Shown: piece by piece, positions 59,748 to 64,000 of the stretch
Layout: each line of letters opens with the position of its first letter
How positions within the stretch are numbered: the first letter of the stretch is position 1
Source of the DNA: Brachyhypopomus gauderio
Taxonomy: Eukaryota; Chordata; Actinopteri; Gymnotiformes; Hypopomidae
DNA length: 64,000 nt
Direction: 5' to 3'
Assembly: GCF_052324685.1 (NCBI RefSeq)
Contig: NW_027507030.1
Location: 70,001 to 134,000, forward strand
The notes under the pieces: model-generated
The model's database searches: none
Told to the model about the DNA's origin: nothing
The model's input: only the letters and a program-made list of their open reading frames with translations
Translations under genes and position numbers: made by a program

Positions 59748-62700
59748 CACAGAAGAGTTGATGTGTTTCTCTCACAGGTGTTAAAAAGCGCCAGGCCATC
59801 CAGACCAAGTATCGTATGCCCCAGCTAAACTGGCAGGCGCTCAAGCCAAACCAGGTGGAGGGCACAGTGTTCAGTGAGCTGGATGACGAGCAGCTGTTAG
59901 GGGTAAGAACCCACACACAATCAGCAGATAGACCCCACACAAAATCAGCAGACAGACGGACCCCACACACAATCAGCAGATAGACCCCACACACAATCAG
60001 CAGATAGACCCCACACACAATCAGCAGACAGACCCCACACACAATCAGCAGACAGACAGACCCCACACACAAATAGCAGACAGACCCCACACACAATCAG
60101 CAGACAGACAGACAGACCCCACACACAAACAGCAGACAGACAGACCCCACACACAATCAGCAGACAGACAGACCCCACACACAATCAGCAGACAGACAGA
60201 CCCCACACACAAACAGCAGACAGACCCCACACACAAACAGCAGACAGACCCCACACACAATCAGCAGACAGACAGACAGACCCCACACACAATCAGCAGA
60301 CAGACAGGCCCCACACACAATCAGCAGACAGACAGACCCCACACACAAACAGCAGACAGACAGACCCCACACACAAACAGCAGACAGACGGACCCCACAC
60401 ACAATCACAGGGCCGGCACCACGGGGGGGCGAATGGGGGCGTCGCCCCCTCAGGCGAGGTGTCCCGCCCCCTCAATGTAAAAAATAAGACCCATTTATTT
60501 TACAACAATCCCTACATGGTACCCCCTCGGCCGCTCGAAAATCGTTACACGCAACCCCCCCCCCCCCCGCTCAACAACTTACGTTCGCCCCCCCCCCCCG
60601 AAATTTTCTGACGCCCCCTCACTGTATATGTTCTGGCGACGGCCCTGCACAATCAGCACAGACAGACCCCACACACAAACAGCAGACAGACCCCACACAC
60701 AATCAGCAGATAGACCCCACACACAATCAGCAGACAGACCCCACACACAAACAGCAGACAGACCCCACACACAAACAGCAGACAGACCCCACACACAAAC
60801 AGCAGATAGACCCCACACACAAACAGCAGAAAGACCCCACACACAAACAGCAGATAGACCCCACACACAAACAGCAGAAAGACCCCACACACAAACAGCA
60901 GAAAGACCCCACACACAATCAGCAGACAGACCCCACACACAAACAGCAGAAAGACCCCACACACAAACAGCAGACAGACCCCACACACAAACAGCAGATA
61001 GACCCCACACACAAACTGCAGACAGACCCCACACACAAACAGCAGATAGACCCCACACACAAACAGCAGACAGACCCCACACACAAACAGCAGACAGACC
61101 CCACACACAATCAGCAGACAGACCCCACACACAAACAGCAGACAGACCCCACACACAATCAGCAGATAGACCCCACACACAATCAGCTGACAGACCCCAC
61201 ACACAAACAGCAGAAAGACCCCACACACAAACAGCAGAAAGACCCCACACACAATCAGCAGACAGACCCCACACACAAACAGCAGAAAGACCCCACACAC
61301 AAACAGCAGACAGACCCCACACACAAACAGCAGATAGACCCCACACACAAACTGCAGATAGACCCCACACACAATCAGCAGACAGACCCCACACACAAAC
61401 AGCAGATAGACCCCACACACAAACAGCAGACAGACCCCACACACAAACAGCAGAAAGACCCCACACACAAACAGCAGACAGACCCCACACACAAACAGCA
61501 GACAGACCCCACACACAAACAGCAGAAAGACCCCACACACAATCAGCAGACAGACCCCACACACAAACAGCAGACAGACCCCACCCACAAACAGCAGATA
61601 GACCCCACACACAAACTGCAGACAGACCCCACACACAAACTGCAGACAGACCCCACACACAAACAGCAGATAGACCCCACACACAATCAGCAGACAGACA
61701 GACCCCACACAAAAACAGCAGATAGACAGACCCCACACACAAACAGCAGACAGACCCCACACACAAACAGCAGACAGACTCCACACACAAACTGCAGACA
61801 GACAGACCCCACACACAAACTGCAGACAGACAGACCCCACACACAAACAGCAGACAGTCGGACCCCATACACAAACGGCAGACAGACCCCACACACAAAC
61901 AGCAGACAGTCGGACCCCATACACAAACGGCAGACAGACCTGACACTCCAACAGCAGATGTGACACAACAGTAGACAAGACAAACCTGACACACAGACAA
62001 GATAGACCTGACACACAGACAAGACAGACCTGACACACAGACAAGACAGACCTGACACACAGACCTGACACACAGACAAGACAGACCTGACACACAAACG
62101 AGACACTAGACACAAACTGCACACAGATCTGCTGATCATCAATGTTTCCTTCACAAACACTGTTGCATTCTTCACCTTTCTTCCTATTCCCATCAGTCAG
62201 TTGGTTTCACACCTGCCGTTCTGTCTCTTTCCGTCTCTCAGTTCAGTGCTGTTTTTTAATGTGAAAAGTTTTTTGCTATGATAAAATTCCGATCCCTAAG
62301 CAACACATCACAGTTTATCAAGCATTCGTAGTCAGACCCCACACACAAACAGCAGACAGACCCCACACACAATCAGCAGACAGACCCCACACACAATCAG
62401 CAGACAGACCCCACACACAAACAGCAGACAGACCCCACACACAAACAGCAGACAGACCCCACACACAATCAGCAGACAGACCCCACACACAATCAGCAGA
62501 CAGACCCCACACACAAACAGCAGAAAGACCCCACACACAATCAGCAGACAGACCCCACACACAAACAGCAGACAGACCCCACACACAAACAGCAGATAGA
62601 CCCCACACACAAACTGCAGACAGACCCCACACACAAACAGCAGATAGACCCCACACACAAACAGCAGATAGACCCCACACACAAACAGCAGACAGACCCC

Positions 62701-63924
62701 ACACACAAACAGCAGATAGACCCCACACACAATCAGCAGACAGACAGACCCCACACACAAACAGCAGACAGACAGACCCCACACAAACAGCAGACAGACC
62801 CCACACACAATCAGCAGACAGACAGACAGACCCCAATCAGCAGACAGACAGACAGACCCCACACACAAACAGCAGACAGACAGACCCCACACACAAACAG
62901 CAGACAGACAGACCCCACACACAAACAGCAGACAGACCCCACACACAAACAGCAGAAAGACCCCACACACAAACAGCAGATAGACCCCACACACAAACAG
63001 CAGACAGACCCCACACACAAACAGCAGAAAGACCCCACACACAAACAGCAGACAGACCCCACACACAAACAGCAGATAGACCCCACACACAAACAGCAGA
63101 CAGACCCCACACACAAACTGCAGACAGACAGACCCCACACACAAACAGCAGACAGACAGAGCCCACACACAATCAGCAGACAGACCCTACACACAAACAG
63201 CAGACAGACGGACCCCACACACAAACAGCAGACAGACAGACCCCACACACAAACAGCAGACAGCCGGACCCCATACACAAACGGCAGACAAACCCCACAC
63301 ACAAACAGCAGACAGTCGGACCCCATACACAAACAGCAGACAGACCTGACACTCCAACAGCAGATGTGACACAACAACAGTAGACAAGACAAACCTGACA
63401 CACAGACAAGATAGACCTGACACACAGACAAGACCGACCTGACACACAAACGAGACACTAGACACAAACTGCACACAGATCTGCTGATCATCAATGTTTC
63501 CTTCACAAACGCTGTTGCATTCTTCACCTTTCTTCCTATTCCCATCAGTCAGTTGGTTTCACACCTGCCGTTCTGTCTCTTTCCGTCTCTCAGTTCAGTG
63601 CTGTTTTTTAATGTGAAAAGTTTTTTGCTATGATAAAATTCCAATCCCTAAGCAACACATCACAGTTTATCAAGCATTCGTAGTCAGACGTGCACGTTTG
63701 ATGCGTCTGTGTCTCGCACCACAGGAGCTGAATATGGACGCCTTCGCAGAGCAGTTCAAGACGAAGGCTCAGGGCGCCTCCACTGACCTGTCCAAGCTGA
63801 AGGTGAAGGCCAGTAAAGCCCCCGTCAAGGTCTCCATCCTGGAAGCAAACAAGGCCAAGAACCTGGCCATCACTCTGCGCAAGGCCGGCATGAGTCCCGA
63901 CGACATCTGCACCGCCATCCAAAC
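48530..63924 (+). CDS. fmnl1: Formin-like protein, probably fmnl1 (5' part; 17 exons, about 755 aa)
   Basis: Exons: 48530-48688, 52205-52288, 54262-54348, 54879-54952, 55161-55244, 55393-55536, 55802-55907, 56000-56076, 56310-56403, 56702-56776, 57138-57248, 57715-57864, 58462-58563, 58794-59115, 59376-59645, 59778-59902 and 63725-63924. Phases are consistent throughout and the gene continues past the window. The start MGNVAGG has the N-terminal glycine expected for myristoylation. The GBD/FH3 regulatory half includes [56 protein letters not shown] and [17 protein letters not shown] coiled coil follows. Exon 15 is a proline-rich FH1 (residues about 557-646). Exons 16-17 begin FH2 ([30 protein letters not shown]). 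The protein would nucleate and elongate actin under Rac/Cdc42-type control. I cannot separate the fish a and b paralogues, and fmnl2/3 are less likely given the chromosome neighbourhood. A small extra exon between 54348 and 54879 cannot be excluded. Confidence 0.88.
48689..52204 (+). other. fmnl1 intron 1, no gene seen
   Basis: 3.5 kb of mainly AT-leaning unique DNA. It has GA-rich runs at 49552-49607 and 49792-49826, a short GT run near 50118-50160, and tandem tgtacagac copies at about 51713-51730. I recognised no exon or transposon with both ends. Confidence 0.55.
53605..53796. repeat. CT/CA compound microsatellite
   Basis: (CT)n runs interrupted by CA and tcaca blocks, ending with about 25 CT units. 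In fmnl1 intron 2. Confidence 0.95.
54168..54247. repeat. (ATCC)n tetranucleotide repeat
   Basis: About 19 ATCC units, with one ACCC variant, ending 14 bp before the acceptor of the fmnl1 exon at 54262. Confidence 0.95.
54352..54720 (+). repeat. 21-bp minisatellite starting at a splice donor
   Basis: Unit tctccagtgtctctctgtat plus a (21 bp), with ag/ac and ta/tg variants. About 13 regular copies run from 54356 to 54620 and then become irregular. The first unit begins within 10 bp of the donor of fmnl1 exon 3 (gtcagtgtatctcc). Confidence 0.95.
55066..55140. repeat. (CT)n microsatellite
   Basis: About 28 CT units in fmnl1 intron 4, preceded at 54966-54998 by a GAT trinucleotide run (tgatgatgatgatgatgatg). 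Confidence 0.95.
56166..56223. repeat. (GT)n then (GA)n compound microsatellite
   Basis: GT at 56163-56182 followed by GA to 56223, in fmnl1 intron 8. A CA run lies at 56412-56455, just after the donor of the next exon. Confidence 0.9.
57395..57510. repeat. (TA)n microsatellite
   Basis: About 50 TA units in two blocks separated by tgacagtg, in fmnl1 intron 11. A short (ATCA)n run follows at 57593-57621. Confidence 0.95.
57868..58140 (+). repeat. Minisatellite cacacacctgcacacac starting at a splice donor
   Basis: Short units cacacacctg alternate with longer ones adding acattacagtgtacctac. They begin 3-4 bp after the donor of fmnl1 exon 12 (gtaccaccacacac). The same intron ends with (GT)n at 58418-58459, directly before the acceptor tag of exon 13. 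Confidence 0.95.
58564..58793 (+). repeat. CT-rich low-complexity intron
   Basis: fmnl1 intron 13 consists almost entirely of (CT)n runs separated by gactgtcactgaat-type phrases, of which there are about five imperfect copies. It ends in the acceptor catcag. Confidence 0.9.
59676..59742. repeat. (CA)n microsatellite
   Basis: About 33 CA units filling half of the short fmnl1 intron 15 (59646-59777). Confidence 0.95.
59907..63360. repeat. 24-bp minisatellite array, about 3.5 kb
   Basis: Unit cagaccccacacacaaacag plus caga (24 bp). Common variants are aatcag for aaacag, and tagac or aagac for cagac; four-base gaca insertions occur. It starts four bases after the donor of fmnl1 exon 16. It is interrupted by a transposon at 60408-60647 and by a unique segment at about 61975-62330. 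Because the unit is 8 codons long, stop-free frames of up to 504 codons appear on both strands; none is a gene. Confidence 0.97.
60408..60647. mobile_element. hAT-like MITE inside the minisatellite, 240 bp
   Basis: Left end cagggccggcaccacggggg; right end, read on the opposite strand, cagggccgtcgccagaac. Exact 8-bp target-site duplications cacaatca lie at 60400-60407 and 60648-60655. It includes C-homopolymers at about 60556 and 60588 and has no coding capacity. The flanking array resumes in phase after the duplication. Confidence 0.88.
60986..63689. repeat. 1,352-bp tandem duplication in fmnl1 intron 16
   Basis: A unique segment (from cacagatctgctgatcatca through tatcaagcattcgtagtcag) is present twice, ending at 62337 and at 63689, each time preceded by 24-bp minisatellite. 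The copies differ by only a few bases (acactgttgc/acgctgttgc; ccgatccc/ccaatccc) plus repeat-number changes. Copy 1 is about 60986-62337; copy 2 is 62338-63689. Confidence 0.9.
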
Positions 63925-64000
63925 GTACGTGCGCTGTCAATCAATCAGGGCTCCACATGGGAGGAGCTTACAATGACCCCGCCTTAGGTTCCTTGTAGTG

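Noticed and set aside
60579-62093. 504-codon minus-strand reading frame (and 489- and 365-codon frames on both strands)
   Set aside because: They are translations of a 24-bp intronic minisatellite whose length is a multiple of three. No family similarity, and the interval lies between two phase-compatible fmnl1 exons.

Overview
The window is vertebrate nuclear DNA, almost certainly from a ray-finned fish (teleost). The genes are split by GT-AG introns into exons of 31-614 bp. The encoded proteins match vertebrate families closely. The spacer DNA is dominated by long CA/GT, CT/GA and TA microsatellites, minisatellites and small hAT-type DNA transposons, as is common in teleosts. I cannot name the species. 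There are no bacterial operons, CRISPR arrays or complete autonomous mobile elements.

Six protein-coding genes could be assembled exon by exon, with all exon phases agreeing. In order they are: plekhh3 (+, 3' part, 1681-10694), tubg1 (-, complete, 15131-26140), retreg3/fam134c (+, complete, 27228-33285), psmc3ip/hop2 (+, complete, 37808-40364), mlx (-, complete, 42369-47248) and a formin-like gene, probably fmnl1 (+, 5' part, 48530-63924). Read on the reverse strand, mlx-psmc3ip-retreg3-tubg1-plekhh3 has the order and orientations I recall for human 17q21.2, without the TUBG2 duplicate. fmnl1 lies next to mlx here, whereas in human it is further away on 17q21. The proteins do unrelated jobs: a PH/MyTH4/FERM scaffold, microtubule nucleation, ER-phagy, meiotic recombination, glucose-responsive transcription and actin assembly. 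What they share is the conserved neighbourhood, not a pathway. tubg1/retreg3 and mlx/fmnl1 are head to head. plekhh3/tubg1 and psmc3ip/mlx are tail to tail.

The non-coding DNA is unusually rich in tandem repeats, and many arrays start within a few bases of a 5' splice site. In several cases the exon end and its splice donor have themselves been copied: plekhh3 at about 1840 and 3000, psmc3ip at 38211, and possibly tubg1 at 25385. Several introns carry CA repeats at their 5' end and GT repeats at their 3' end, an arrangement that could pair in the pre-mRNA. Four non-autonomous hAT-like elements with exact 8-bp target-site duplications lie at 3278-4040, 20962-21857, 39804-40242 and 60408-60647. 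The last fmnl1 intron in the window holds about 3.5 kb of a 24-bp minisatellite, part of which was duplicated again as a block of about 1.35 kb.

I found no previously undescribed gene system. The most interesting features are the repeats that track splice sites and the recent duplications.
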